From NCBI RefSeq assembly GCF_021341665.1, contig NZ_JAJTTH010000003.1, positions 434,001-498,000 on the forward strand: a stretch of 64,000 nucleotides of DNA. Reading direction: 5' to 3'. Each line of letters opens with the position of its first letter. Positions within the stretch are counted from its first letter, which is position 1. Below the pieces are notes generated by a model. The model was not told where the DNA came from. It did no database searches and worked only from the letters and a program-made list of their open reading frames with translations. Positions 56,291-64,000 of the stretch are shown piece by piece. A program made the position numbers and the translations under genes. Source of the stretch: Pseudomonas sp. Au-Pse12 (GTDB lineage Bacteria > Pseudomonadota > Gammaproteobacteria > Pseudomonadales > Pseudomonadaceae).

Positions 56291-57247
56291 TCAGCCCTGG
56301 GCCTGCTCCAGGGCCACGCCGGCACCGGTCAGCCCGGAATAGGGCGCGGTCACCAGCCACACCGGGATGCCCTTGAAGTAATCGCTCATGCAGCCCTTGT
56401 CGGCAAAGCTCTTGGCAAAGCCGCTGTGGATGAAGAAGTCGGCAAAGCGTGGAATCACGCCACCGACGATGTACACCCCGCCCCGACCACCGGTGGTCAG
56501 CACGTTGTTGCCCGCCACCCGGCCCAGCCAGCAGCTGAACTGCTCCAGCACTTCACGGGCAATCGGGTCGCCGGCCAGGCCGGCCGCGGTGATGGCTTCG
56601 GGGGTGTCGAGGCACGGTTCATGACCGTCCACCGCGCAGATCGCCCGGTACACCCGGGGCAGGCCGCCACCGCTGAGGGCGGTCTCGGCGCTGACATGGC
56701 CAATCTCATCGTGGATGTGCTGCCACAGTTGGGTTTCCCGAGTGCTGCTCAGGGGCAGGTCGACATGGCCTCCCTCCCCCGGCAAGGCCAGGTAGCGGCC
56801 ATCGCCGAAATTCAGCAGGGTGCCCACGCCCAAGCCCGTGCCCGGGCCGATCACCACCGCCGGACGCTGGGGTTCGGCAACGCCCTCGCAGACCACGCGA
56901 AACTCGCCGGGTTGCAGGCGGGTCATGCCCAGGGCCATGGCCGAGAAGTCATTGACCAGCAGCAGTTGGTCCACCTGCAGCGTCTGGCAGAAGGCCTGTC
57001 GGCTCAGGCGCCAATGGTTGTTGGTGAAACGAAATTCGTCGCCACTGACCGGGCCGGCCACCGACAGGCACACCGAACCGATGGCGCCCAGGGCCAGGCC
57101 CTGGGCACGCAGGTAGGCCTTGATGGCGTCTTCCGGGCAGCGGTAGTCCGCCGTCGCGTGGACTTCGATCGCCTCCAGCTGTTGGTCTTTCCACAACGCA
57201 AAGCGCGCGTTGGTGCCACCGATATCACCGACCAGGGCCAGTTTCAC
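56291..57247 (-). CDS. glk: Glucokinase
   Basis: A 318-residue bacterial glucokinase. The ATP site [15 protein letters not shown] opens the protein, then [13 protein letters not shown] with catalytic Asp near residue 97, and [14 protein letters not shown] and [12 protein letters not shown] follow. It phosphorylates glucose with ATP. The start is GTG at 57247 and overlaps the edd stop (GTGA), so translation is coupled. It is in the edd-glk-gltR-gtrS operon. Confidence 0.96.
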   Translation of the reverse strand: MKLALVGDIGGTNARFALWKDQQLEAIEVHATADYRCPEDAIKAYLRAQGLALGAIGSVCLSVAGPVSGDEFRFTNNHWRLSRQAFCQTLQVDQLLLVNDFSAMALGMTRLQPGEFRVVCEGVAEPQRPAVVIGPGTGLGVGTLLNFGDGRYLALPGEGGHVDLPLSSTRETQLWQHIHDEIGHVSAETALSGGGLPRVYRAICAVDGHEPCLDTPEAITAAGLAGDPIAREVLEQFSCWLGRVAGNNVLTTGGRGGVYIVGGVIPRFADFFIHSGFAKSFADKGCMSDYFKGIPVWLVTAPYSGLTGAGVALEQAQG

Positions 57248-59070
57248 TTGAGTGTCTCCAGGGCAGAGGTAAAGGCGCTGGCGCCCTGCTCCGCCGAGCT
57301 GAAGGCCATGCGCATGAACGCGAAGAGTTCGCGGCCGGTGCCGACGTTGTTGCCCAGCAGGCCCTTGGCCGGTTCACGGGCGGCAAATTCGGCGGCGTCC
57401 ACCTTAAGCTCCAGCGTGCCCTTGACGCCATCCACGCGAATGATATCGCCGTCCACGACCCGCGCCAGGGCGCCACCCACCTGAGCTTCGGGGCTGACGT
57501 GAATGGCCGCCGGGATCTTGCCCGAAGCGCCGGACATGCGCCCATCGGTGACCAGCGCCACCTTGAACCCCCGGTCCTGCAGCACCCCGAGGAATGGGGT
57601 CATCTTGTGCAGTTCGGGCATGCCATTGGAACGCGGGCCCTGGAAGCGCATCACCGCGACGAAATCTTTCTCCAGCAGGCCGGCCTTGAACGCATCGGCC
57701 AGGTCCTGCTGGTCCTGGAACACCACGGCCGGGGCTTCGACGATCTGGTGCTCCGGGGCCACCGCGGACACTTTCATCACCCCGCGACCGAGGTTGCCTT
57801 CCATGACCCGCAAGCCGCCTTCCGGGGAAAACGCCCGGGCCACCGGCCGCAGGATGTTTTCGTCGAGGCTTTCGATCGGGCCGTCGCGCCACACCAGCTT
57901 GCCGTTGTCGAGGAACGGCTCCTGGGTGTAGCGGCGCAGGCCGCGGCCGGCCACGGTGTTGACGTCCTCGTGGAGCAGGCCGGCTTCCAGCAGCTCACGG
58001 ATCAGGAACGACATGCCGCCCGCCGCCTGGAAGTGGTTGATGTCGGCCTTACCGTTGGGATAGACGTGCGACAGGGTCGGCACCACCTCGGACAGGTCGG
58101 CCATGTCCTGCCAGGTCAGCTGGATGCCCGCCGCCTGGGCAATGGCCGGCATGTGCAGGGTGTGGTTGGTGGAACCGCCGGTGGCGTGCAGGGCGACGAT
58201 GGAGTTGACCAGCACGCGCTCGTCGACGATCTCGCCGATCGGCATGAAGTTGCCGCTCTGCTTGGTCAGGCGCGTGACCTGCTGCGCGGCTTCATGGGTC
58301 AGGGCGTCGCGCAGCGGCGTATTGGGGTTGACGAAGGAGGCGCCCGGCAGGTGCAGGCCCATGACCTCCATCAGCAGCTGGTTGGTGTTGGCGGTGCCGT
58401 AGAAGGTGCAGGTGCCGGGGCTGTGGTAGGACTTCATTTCCGACTCCAGCAACTCCTCGCGGCTGGCCTTGCCTTCGGCGTAACGCTGGCGCACATCGGC
58501 CTTCTGCTTGTTGGAGATCCCCGACACCATCGGCCCGCCCGGAACGAAGAGGGTCGGCAAGTGACCGAAGCGCAGAGCGCCCATCATCAGCCCCGGGACG
58601 ATCTTGTCGCAGATCCCCAGCATCAGCGCGGCGTCGAACATGTTGTGGGACAAGGCCACTGCTGTGGACAAGGCGATCACCTCGCGGCTCGGCAGGCTCA
58701 GTTCCATGCCGGCCTCGCCCTGGGTCACGCCATCGCACATGGCCGGGGTGCCACCGGCGAACTGGCCCACCGAGCCGATTTCGCGCAAGGCGCGCTTGAT
58801 CTGCTCGGGGAACACCTCGTAAGGCTGGTGCGCGGACAACATGTCGTTATATGACGAAACAATTGCCACGTTGGCCGCGTTCATCATCCGCAGGCTGTGC
58901 TTGTCGTCGGCGCCACAACCGGCCACGCCGTGGGCGAAGTTCGCACATTGCAGCTTGCCGCGTTGCGGGCCATCACTGGCGGCATCGCGGATCAGCGCAA
59001 GATAGGCCTGGCGAGTGGCGCGACTGCGGGCAATAAGCCGTTCGGTGACCTCAAGAACGCGGGGATGCAT
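57244..59070 (-). CDS. edd: 6-phosphogluconate dehydratase
   Basis: A 608-residue ILVD/EDD-family dehydratase. It has [39 protein letters not shown], and the [4Fe-4S] cysteine in each of these segments and in [37 protein letters not shown] is near the C-terminus. It makes KDPG from 6-phosphogluconate, the first Entner-Doudoroff-specific step. It is divergent from gap across 222 bp carrying two exact HexR boxes and heads the operon with glk. Confidence 0.97.
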   Translation of the reverse strand: MHPRVLEVTERLIARSRATRQAYLALIRDAASDGPQRGKLQCANFAHGVAGCGADDKHSLRMMNAANVAIVSSYNDMLSAHQPYEVFPEQIKRALREIGSVGQFAGGTPAMCDGVTQGEAGMELSLPSREVIALSTAVALSHNMFDAALMLGICDKIVPGLMMGALRFGHLPTLFVPGGPMVSGISNKQKADVRQRYAEGKASREELLESEMKSYHSPGTCTFYGTANTNQLLMEVMGLHLPGASFVNPNTPLRDALTHEAAQQVTRLTKQSGNFMPIGEIVDERVLVNSIVALHATGGSTNHTLHMPAIAQAAGIQLTWQDMADLSEVVPTLSHVYPNGKADINHFQAAGGMSFLIRELLEAGLLHEDVNTVAGRGLRRYTQEPFLDNGKLVWRDGPIESLDENILRPVARAFSPEGGLRVMEGNLGRGVMKVSAVAPEHQIVEAPAVVFQDQQDLADAFKAGLLEKDFVAVMRFQGPRSNGMPELHKMTPFLGVLQDRGFKVALVTDGRMSGASGKIPAAIHVSPEAQVGGALARVVDGDIIRVDGVKGTLELKVDAAEFAAREPAKGLLGNNVGTGRELFAFMRMAFSSAEQGASAFTSALETLK

Positions 59071-59190
59071 GTGTAGAACTCCAGGCTAACGGATGTGGCG
59101 ACCTGTTTGTCTATGCTGATCAGACGCACCGCCACTCAGAGACAGCGGAGGAGTTTCTGACCATTTGGACCAGTTGATTCAGGTCACTCG

Positions 59191-59205
59191 TTGTAGATAA
59201 GACAA
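59191..59205. promoter_or_regulatory. HexR box upstream of edd
   Basis: TTGT-AGATAAG-ACAA matches the HexR consensus TTGT-N7-ACAA exactly, and reads as TTGT-CTTATCT-ACAA on the other strand. It lies about 120 bp upstream of the edd ATG. Confidence 0.85.
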
Positions 59206-59252
59206 AATATTGCCACTAAAAAGGCTTGTTTTCTATTTCTATGCGAATAATC

Positions 59253-59267
59253 TTGTAATTCCAACAA
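59253..59267. promoter_or_regulatory. HexR box upstream of gap
   Basis: TTGT-AATTCCA-ACAA matches the HexR consensus exactly and lies 25 bp before the gap ATG. The two boxes are 62 bp apart centre to centre, one for each divergent promoter. Confidence 0.85.
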
Positions 59268-59292
59268 CAAATTCAACGACAGGCGTTTGCAC

Positions 59293-60297
59293 ATGACTCT
59301 TCGAATCGCAATCAATGGTTTTGGCCGTATTGGCCGTAACGTCCTGCGCGCACTCTATACCCAAGGCTATCGTCAGGATCTGCAGATCGTCGCCATCAAC
59401 GATCTGGGGGACAGCGCGATCAATGCCCACCTGCTGAAATACGACACCGTGCACGGCACTTTCGATGCCGAAGTCCAGCATGACCAGGAAAGCCTGACGG
59501 TCAACGGCGACCGCATCGCCGTCAGCGCCATCCGCAACCCGGCCGAACTGCCTTGGGCCGCGGAAAAGATCGACGTGGTGTTCGAATGCACCGGCCTGTT
59601 CACCGACCGCGCCAAGGCCGCCGCCCATCTTACTGCCGGCGCCCGCAAGGTGATCATCTCGGCCCCGGCCAAGGGCGCCGATGCCACCGTGGTCTACGGG
59701 GTCAACCACGACATCCTGCGCCAGTCGCACCAGATCATCTCCAACGCGTCGTGCACCACCAACTGCCTGGCCCCGGTAGCTCAGGTGCTGCACCGCGAGC
59801 TGGGCATCGACAACGGCCTGATGACCACCATCCACGCCTACACCAACGACCAGAACCTGACCGACGTCTATCACAGCGACCCGTACCGCGCCCGTTCGGC
59901 CACCCAGAACATGATCCCGAGCAAGACCGGCGCCGCCGAGGCGGTGGGCCTGGTATTGCCGGAACTGGCCGGCAAGCTGACCGGCATGGCGGTGCGCGTG
60001 CCGGTGATCAACGTATCCCTGGTGGACCTGACCGTGACCCTCAAGCGCGACACCACCGCCGAAGAGGTCAACGCCCTGCTCAAGAGCGCCAGCCAGCACT
60101 CGACGATCCTCGGCTACAACACCCTGCCGCTGGTCTCCAGCGACTTCAACCACAACCCGCTGTCGTCGATCTTCGACGCCAACCACACCAAGGTCAGCGG
60201 CGGGCGCTTGCTCAAGGTGCTGGCCTGGTACGACAACGAGTGGGGCTTCTCCAACCGCATGCTGGATAACTGTCTGGCCCTGTGCAACGCGGAATAA
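59293..60297 (+). CDS. gap: Glyceraldehyde-3-phosphate dehydrogenase (glucose-induced)
   Basis: A 334-residue GAPDH. The NAD site [18 protein letters not shown] opens the protein; the catalytic Cys is in [13 protein letters not shown] near residue 155, and the end is [13 protein letters not shown]. It oxidises glyceraldehyde-3-phosphate made by Eda. It is divergent from edd and shares HexR control, as the gap-1 (gapA) gene of Pseudomonas. It is followed after 15 bp by mgsA. Confidence 0.96.
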   Translation: MTLRIAINGFGRIGRNVLRALYTQGYRQDLQIVAINDLGDSAINAHLLKYDTVHGTFDAEVQHDQESLTVNGDRIAVSAIRNPAELPWAAEKIDVVFECTGLFTDRAKAAAHLTAGARKVIISAPAKGADATVVYGVNHDILRQSHQIISNASCTTNCLAPVAQVLHRELGIDNGLMTTIHAYTNDQNLTDVYHSDPYRARSATQNMIPSKTGAAEAVGLVLPELAGKLTGMAVRVPVINVSLVDLTVTLKRDTTAEEVNALLKSASQHSTILGYNTLPLVSSDFNHNPLSSIFDANHTKVSGGRLLKVLAWYDNEWGFSNRMLDNCLALCNAE

Positions 60298-60312
60298 AAC
60301 GGACAGTCGTCG

Positions 60313-60777
60313 ATGATCGGTATCAGTTTCACGCAAAAGACCGTGGCGGCGCGCAAGCGCATCGCCCTGGTCGCGCATGACCATTGCAAAGCCTTTCTGC
60401 TGGACTGGGCCGAGCGGCAGAAGTCACGGCTGGCCGAACATCAACTGGTCGCCACCGGCACCACCGGGCTGCTGCTGAGCAAACGCCTGGGGCTGCCGGT
60501 GGAAAGCATGATCAGCGGCCCTTTGGGCGGCGATCAGCAACTGGGAGCGCAGATCGCCGAACAGCGGGTCGACCTGCTGGTGTTCTTCTGGGACCCCTTC
60601 GAGCCCCAGCCCCACGACCCGGACATCAAGGCCCTGCTGCGCGTGGCGGCGGTGTGGAACATTGCGGTGGCCTGCAATGAATGCAGCGCCGACTACCTGC
60701 TCAGCAGCCCGCTGATGAACCAGGCCCACGAGCACCGGATTCCCGACTACCCGGCCTACCTGGCCGGCCGAGGATAA
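60313..60777 (+). CDS. mgsA: Methylglyoxal synthase
   Basis: A 154-residue methylglyoxal synthase. Family motifs are ARKRIALVAHDHCKAFLLDW, LVATGTTGLLLSKRLGL, MISGPLGGDQQLGAQIAE and VFFWDPFEPQPHDPDIKALLR, which include the phosphate-binding Thr/Gly loop and the catalytic Asp. It converts dihydroxyacetone phosphate to methylglyoxal and phosphate, an overflow path. It starts 15 bp after gap with no terminator, so it is probably co-transcribed under HexR. A Fur box and hasI follow. Confidence 0.94.
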   Translation: MIGISFTQKTVAARKRIALVAHDHCKAFLLDWAERQKSRLAEHQLVATGTTGLLLSKRLGLPVESMISGPLGGDQQLGAQIAEQRVDLLVFFWDPFEPQPHDPDIKALLRVAAVWNIAVACNECSADYLLSSPLMNQAHEHRIPDYPAYLAGRG

Positions 60778-60804
60778 TTCACGCAAGGCTTGACCATTGA
60801 CGCA

Positions 60805-60823
60805 GATGACAATCATTATCATC
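60805..60823. promoter_or_regulatory. Fur box upstream of the ECF sigma gene
   Basis: GATGACAAT-C-ATTATCATC is a 19-bp dyad with one mismatch between halves. It resembles the Fur consensus GATAATGAT-A-ATCATTATC. It lies 28 bp before the GTG start of the sigma gene, where Fur-iron would repress it. Confidence 0.85.
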
Positions 60824-60850
60824 TGCTGAAAAAATGGATCAGGCCTTGCT

Positions 60851-61369
60851 GTGAGTCAATCGCACTTCAACCACGTCTTCCTCACCCAACGCATTTCTCT
60901 GCTACGAACGCTGGAGCGGATGGTCAACAACCACAGCACCGCCGAAGACCTACTGCAGGAAACCTACCTGCGCGTGACCCGGGCCCTCAGCGAGCGACCG
61001 ATCACTCACCTCGAACCCTTCGTCTTCCAGACCGCGCGCAACCTCGCCCTCGACCATCTGCGGGCCCGGCGCATTCAGGGCCGCACCCTGCTCGAAGACG
61101 TGCCTGCCGAGGTGGTGGAGAACATCGCCGCGCCCGTCAGCAGCGCCGAAGACGCCGCCCACGCCGAGCAACTGCTCGAACGCCTGAACCTCAGCCTCGG
61201 CCAGCTCAGCCCGCGCCAGCAGCAGATCTTCATCCTCAGCCGCTTGCACGGCCACAGCTATCAGGAGATCGCCGACGAGCTCGGGGTTTCGCTGAGCACG
61301 GTACAAAAGGAATTGAAACTGATCATGGCCATCTGCATCGGCGTCGCCGAACGTCTCGACGGCCAGTGA
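60851..61369 (+). CDS. hasI: Iron-starvation ECF sigma factor (FecI/HasI-like)
   Basis: A 172-residue FecI-type sigma factor starting with GTG. Region 2 has HSTAEDLLQETYLRVTRAL and FVFQTARNLALDHLRARR; region 4 has LSPRQQQIFILSRLHGHSYQ and EIADELGVSLSTVQKELKL. It would direct transcription of the receptor gene downstream when a signal passes through the FecR-like protein. A Fur box precedes it. The order sigma, FecR, TonB receptor with heme features fits HasI-HasS-HasR. Confidence 0.88.
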   Translation: MSQSHFNHVFLTQRISLLRTLERMVNNHSTAEDLLQETYLRVTRALSERPITHLEPFVFQTARNLALDHLRARRIQGRTLLEDVPAEVVENIAAPVSSAEDAAHAEQLLERLNLSLGQLSPRQQQIFILSRLHGHSYQEIADELGVSLSTVQKELKLIMAICIGVAERLDGQ

Positions 61370-61482
61370 GTCAGGACCGCTGAGCAGAATGACTGCGTCA
61401 GCCCCGGGCCTTTGTTAACCTTGGCCGGCTTTCGCTCTCTCTTGAAAAAACAGCTGCGCACAGACGCAGCCGAGGAACACCC

Positions 61483-62451
61483 GTGACGGATTTTCACAGC
61501 GCCGAGCCGCCCACCCCTGCCGGCTCGCACTCAAGCACCCTTGCCATGGATCAGGCGCTGGATTGGCTGATCGAGCTGGAACATCCGAACGAGGAACAAG
61601 TGCGCCAGTTTCATCAATGGCTGGCGGCCTCACCGCTCAATGCCCAGGCCTTTGAAAAGGCCCGGGCGATCTGGGACGGGGCGCAAGTGGCGCAATGCGC
61701 GCTGACCCTGGCGACACCACCGAAAGTTTCACGCCTGGCGCGCCTGCGCCCGCACTGGAAACCCCTGGCCACTGCGGCCGTGCTGCTGCTGGGGCTGTTC
61801 AGCTTCAGCAACCTGCCGCTGCGCCTGCAGGCCGACCACCTGACCCAGGTCGGCGAACGCCAGCGCCTGCAACTGGAAGACGGCTCCAAGGTGCTGCTCA
61901 ACACCAACTCGGCATTCTCCAGCCAGATCAACGATCACCAGCGCGTGGCGCGGCTGTACCAGGGCGAAGCCTTCTTCGAGGTCCCCGGCCCCCCTGGCCT
62001 GCCCCTGGAGCTGGACGCTGGCCCGGTCAAGGCCAGCGTGGCCGGCACCGCCTTCGCCGTGCGCTACCTGGACGGCATCGCCCAGGTCCAGGTGCAGCGC
62101 GGCGACATCGATCTGCGCGCCACCCACGCCGACCAGCGCATTCGCCTGAGCGCCGGGGAAAGCGTGCGGGTCGGGCCCCAGGGGTTCGAGCGTCCGGCCA
62201 AGCTCGATGCCGACAAGGAACTGGCCTGGGTCCAGGGCCGCCTGGTGTTCGAGAACTGCCCCATGAGCCAGGTCCTGGCGGAACTGCGGCGCTATTACCC
62301 GGGCTGGATCGTCAACAACAACCCACAGTTGGCGAAGCTCGCGGTCACCGGCAATTACCGCCTGGATCAACCCCTGGACGTGGTGCGCTCCCTGGCCCAT
62401 ATCACCTCGGCGCGGCTCTCGGAGTTCCCGGCGCTGGTGATTCTCAACTGA
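61483..62451 (+). CDS. hasS: FecR-family anti-sigma regulator (HasS-like)
   Basis: A 322-residue FecR-type protein starting GTG after GAGGAAC. The cytoplasmic N-terminal region (ALDWLIELEHPNEEQVRQF, the DUF4880 type) is followed by a single membrane helix (PLATAAVLLLGLFSFSNLPL) near residue 95 and a periplasmic FecR domain with GEAFFEVPGPP, KASVAGTAFAVRYLDGIA and VQRGDIDL. It relays the receptor signal to the upstream sigma factor. It lies 113 bp after that gene. Confidence 0.88.
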   Translation: MTDFHSAEPPTPAGSHSSTLAMDQALDWLIELEHPNEEQVRQFHQWLAASPLNAQAFEKARAIWDGAQVAQCALTLATPPKVSRLARLRPHWKPLATAAVLLLGLFSFSNLPLRLQADHLTQVGERQRLQLEDGSKVLLNTNSAFSSQINDHQRVARLYQGEAFFEVPGPPGLPLELDAGPVKASVAGTAFAVRYLDGIAQVQVQRGDIDLRATHADQRIRLSAGESVRVGPQGFERPAKLDADKELAWVQGRLVFENCPMSQVLAELRRYYPGWIVNNNPQLAKLAVTGNYRLDQPLDVVRSLAHITSARLSEFPALVILN

Positions 62452-62510
62452 GAACAATTATTTTTACGCGATAGCCACAGGTCGTACGTCTCGTTATAGC
62501 CAATGCAACT

Positions 62511-62534
62511 GATTCGCATTTTTGAATGCGTATC
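62511..62534. promoter_or_regulatory. Dyad in the promoter region of the receptor gene
   Basis: GATTCGCATT and AATGCGTATC are nearly exact reverse complements (9 of 10 positions) around a TTTG loop. The dyad lies 40 bp before the receptor ATG in a low-GC stretch and could be an operator or a leader hairpin. Confidence 0.4.
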
Positions 62535-62573
62535 TGCACCTATAAAAGATTCGTGCGACCCGGAGCGCTCTCG

Positions 62574-64000
62574 ATGTCCCCTCGCCTCAACAGCCGATCC
62601 TCTGTTCCCTGTGCCCGCCTGCAGAACTGCACCCTGTCGCTGCTGACCGCAGCCATCCTGCTGGCCGGCGCCCAAGCCGCGCCGGTGATGGCCGCCGATG
62701 CCTCGGCCTCCTCCAGCCAGCGCATGGGCAACTACAACTTCGCCATTGCCGAGCAACCGCTGGTATCGGCGCTCAATGCCTTTACCGCGGTCACCGGCTG
62801 GCAAGTAGGGCTACCGGCCGAGCTGGGCACCGGGGTTTCGTCACCGGGCGTGCGCGGTTCGCTGCCCCCGGAAAAAGCCCTGGAGCGGCTGCTCGTCGGC
62901 ACCCAGCTGAGCTACCGCAAGCTGGGCAACAACAGCATCGTTCTGGAGAAACGCAGCGGCGCCAATGTGCTGAGCCTGCAGCAGGTGACCATCAGCGCCA
63001 CACGCCAGGAACAGGACGTCAATTCGGTGCCCAGCACGGTGAGCGTGCAAAACCGGGAAGAACTCGACCGTCAGAACGTCAACAACATCCGCGAACTGAC
63101 CCGCTATGAGCCGGGTGTCTCGGTCGGCGGCGCGGGCCTGCGCGGCGGCGGCATCAGCGGCTACAACATCCGCGGCATCGACGGTGACCGGATCCTGACC
63201 CAGGTCGATGGCGTCGAAGTGCCCAGCAGCTTCTTCAACGGCCCCTACGCGCAAACCCAGCGCAACTATGTCGACCCGGAAATCATCAAGCGCGTGGAAA
63301 TACTCCGCGGTCCCGCTTCGGCGCTGTACGGCAGCAACGCCATCGGCGGCGCGGTGAGCTATTTCACCCTGGACCCGGATGACATCATCAAGCCCGGCAA
63401 GGATCTCGGCGCCCGCCTGAAAAGCGGCTACAGCTCCTCCGACAACAGCTGGCTGACCTCCGGCACGTTCGCCGGGCGCAGTGGCGAATTCGATGGCTTG
63501 CTGCACCTGAGCCAGCGCAACGGTCGCGAAACCGAATCCTACGGCAGCACTGGCGGCACCGGCCTGAACCGGACCGAAGCCAACCCGGAGACCGTCCGCA
63601 CCACCAGCGTGCTGGCCAAGCTGGGCTGGGACTACAACGACGATTCGCGCCTGGGCCTCACCTACGAGAAATACAAGGACGACCGCGACAGCAACCAGCG
63701 CAGCGTGGTCGGCGGCCTGTTCTTCAACGGCACCGGCAGCAACCTGTACCGTGCCCGCACCGCCAACGACACCATCACCCGCGAGCGTTTCGGCCTGGAG
63801 CACAGCGTTGCCCTCGACAGCCTCCTGGCGGACACACTCAAGTGGAGCCTGAACTACCAGACCGCCAAGACCGACCAGCATGCCGACGAGATCTATCAGT
63901 CCGGACGCCGTGTCGCGCGCACCCGCGACACCCTCTACCAGGAAAAGCAGTGGGTCTTCGATGCACAACTGGACAAGGCGTTCAGCCTCGCCGACACCGA
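62574..64000 (+). CDS. hasR: TonB-dependent heme/hemophore receptor, N-terminal part (HasR-like)
   Basis: The frame is open from ATG 62574 to the window end (475 codons) and is cut there. The signal peptide ends near residue 41 (LAGAQAAPVMA). A secretin/TonB short N-terminal (STN) domain follows (YNFAIAEQPLVSALNAFTAVTG, about 54-125), then a TonB-box-like VTISATRQEQ, the plug with GYNIRGIDGDRILTQVDGV, RVEILRGPASALYGSNAIGG and the first barrel strands. The STN domain and upstream sigma/FecR genes show a signal-transducing receptor. HasR for heme or HasA is most likely; other TonB receptors are possible. GGAG lies 9 nt before the ATG. Confidence 0.85.
   Translation, partial: MSPRLNSRSSVPCARLQNCTLSLLTAAILLAGAQAAPVMAADASASSSQRMGNYNFAIAEQPLVSALNAFTAVTGWQVGLPAELGTGVSSPGVRGSLPPEKALERLLVGTQLSYRKLGNNSIVLEKRSGANVLSLQQVTISATRQEQDVNSVPSTVSVQNREELDRQNVNNIRELTRYEPGVSVGGAGLRGGGISGYNIRGIDGDRILTQVDGVEVPSSFFNGPYAQTQRNYVDPEIIKRVEILRGPASALYGSNAIGGAVSYFTLDPDDIIKPGKDLGARLKSGYSSSDNSWLTSGTFAGRSGEFDGLLHLSQRNGRETESYGSTGGTGLNRTEANPETVRTTSVLAKLGWDYNDDSRLGLTYEKYKDDRDSNQRSVVGGLFFNGTGSNLYRARTANDTITRERFGLEHSVALDSLLADTLKWSLNYQTAKTDQHADEIYQSGRRVARTRDTLYQEKQWVFDAQLDKAFSLADT

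Overview
The window reads as chromosomal DNA of a Pseudomonas, most likely of the fluorescens/protegens/chlororaphis group. Genes are dense and GC-rich. The glucose locus (zwf-pgl-eda/hexR, oprB, a sugar ABC transporter, gltR, glk, edd/gap), the fadD pair beside a PhaJ1-type hydratase, and the gluconate cluster match well-known Pseudomonas arrangements. No rRNA, tRNA, CRISPR array, insertion sequence or prophage gene was found. Most of the window is core or conserved accessory genome.

Layout. 1-2.7 kb: a four-gene minus-strand cassette with an ECF42-type sigma factor, a YCII/DGPF protein, an AHSA1/SRPBCC protein and an NTF2-like protein. 2.9-4.3 kb: two GNAT acetyltransferases and a small membrane protein. 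4.3-12.5 kb: a potassium P-type ATPase operon with its two-component system, in the order kdpF - extra micropeptide - kdpA - kdpC - kdpB - kdpD - kdpE. The C-before-B order and the 27-residue membrane peptide are the two most unusual features of the window. 12.7-15.5 kb: a GyrI-like protein, a LysE exporter and an AlaC-type aminotransferase. 15.5-18.8 kb: gntP and gntK divergent from gntR, with three matching operators. 18.8-30.7 kb: mixed accessory genes (LysE, three LysR regulators, a PACE efflux pump, two glutathione transferases, a short-chain epimerase, a BdlA-like PAS/MCP protein, peptide deformylase, YihY, CsbD and small proteins).

30.8-36.2 kb: tandem long-chain acyl-CoA synthetases, divergent from an alpha/beta hydrolase and a PhaJ1-like enoyl-CoA hydratase, a lipid and beta-oxidation island. 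36.2-39.3 kb: an AaeXAB-like FUSC/DUF1656/HlyD efflux operon. 39.4-41.6 kb: a DUF2383 protein, a DUF3820 protein and a class V aminotransferase-fold enzyme. A perfect 21-bp palindrome lies between the first two.

41.6-60.8 kb: the glucose catabolic region. Glucose would enter by OprB and the ABC transporter, be sensed by the GtrS/GltR pair, be phosphorylated by Glk, and pass through Zwf, Pgl, Edd and Eda (Entner-Doudoroff) to Gap and pyruvate. HexR is encoded here, and two perfect HexR-type boxes lie in the edd/gap intergenic region. A methylglyoxal synthase follows gap. 60.8-64 kb: a Fur-box-preceded iron-starvation unit with an ECF sigma factor, a FecR-type anti-sigma factor and the start of a TonB-dependent heme receptor (Has-type), cut by the window end.
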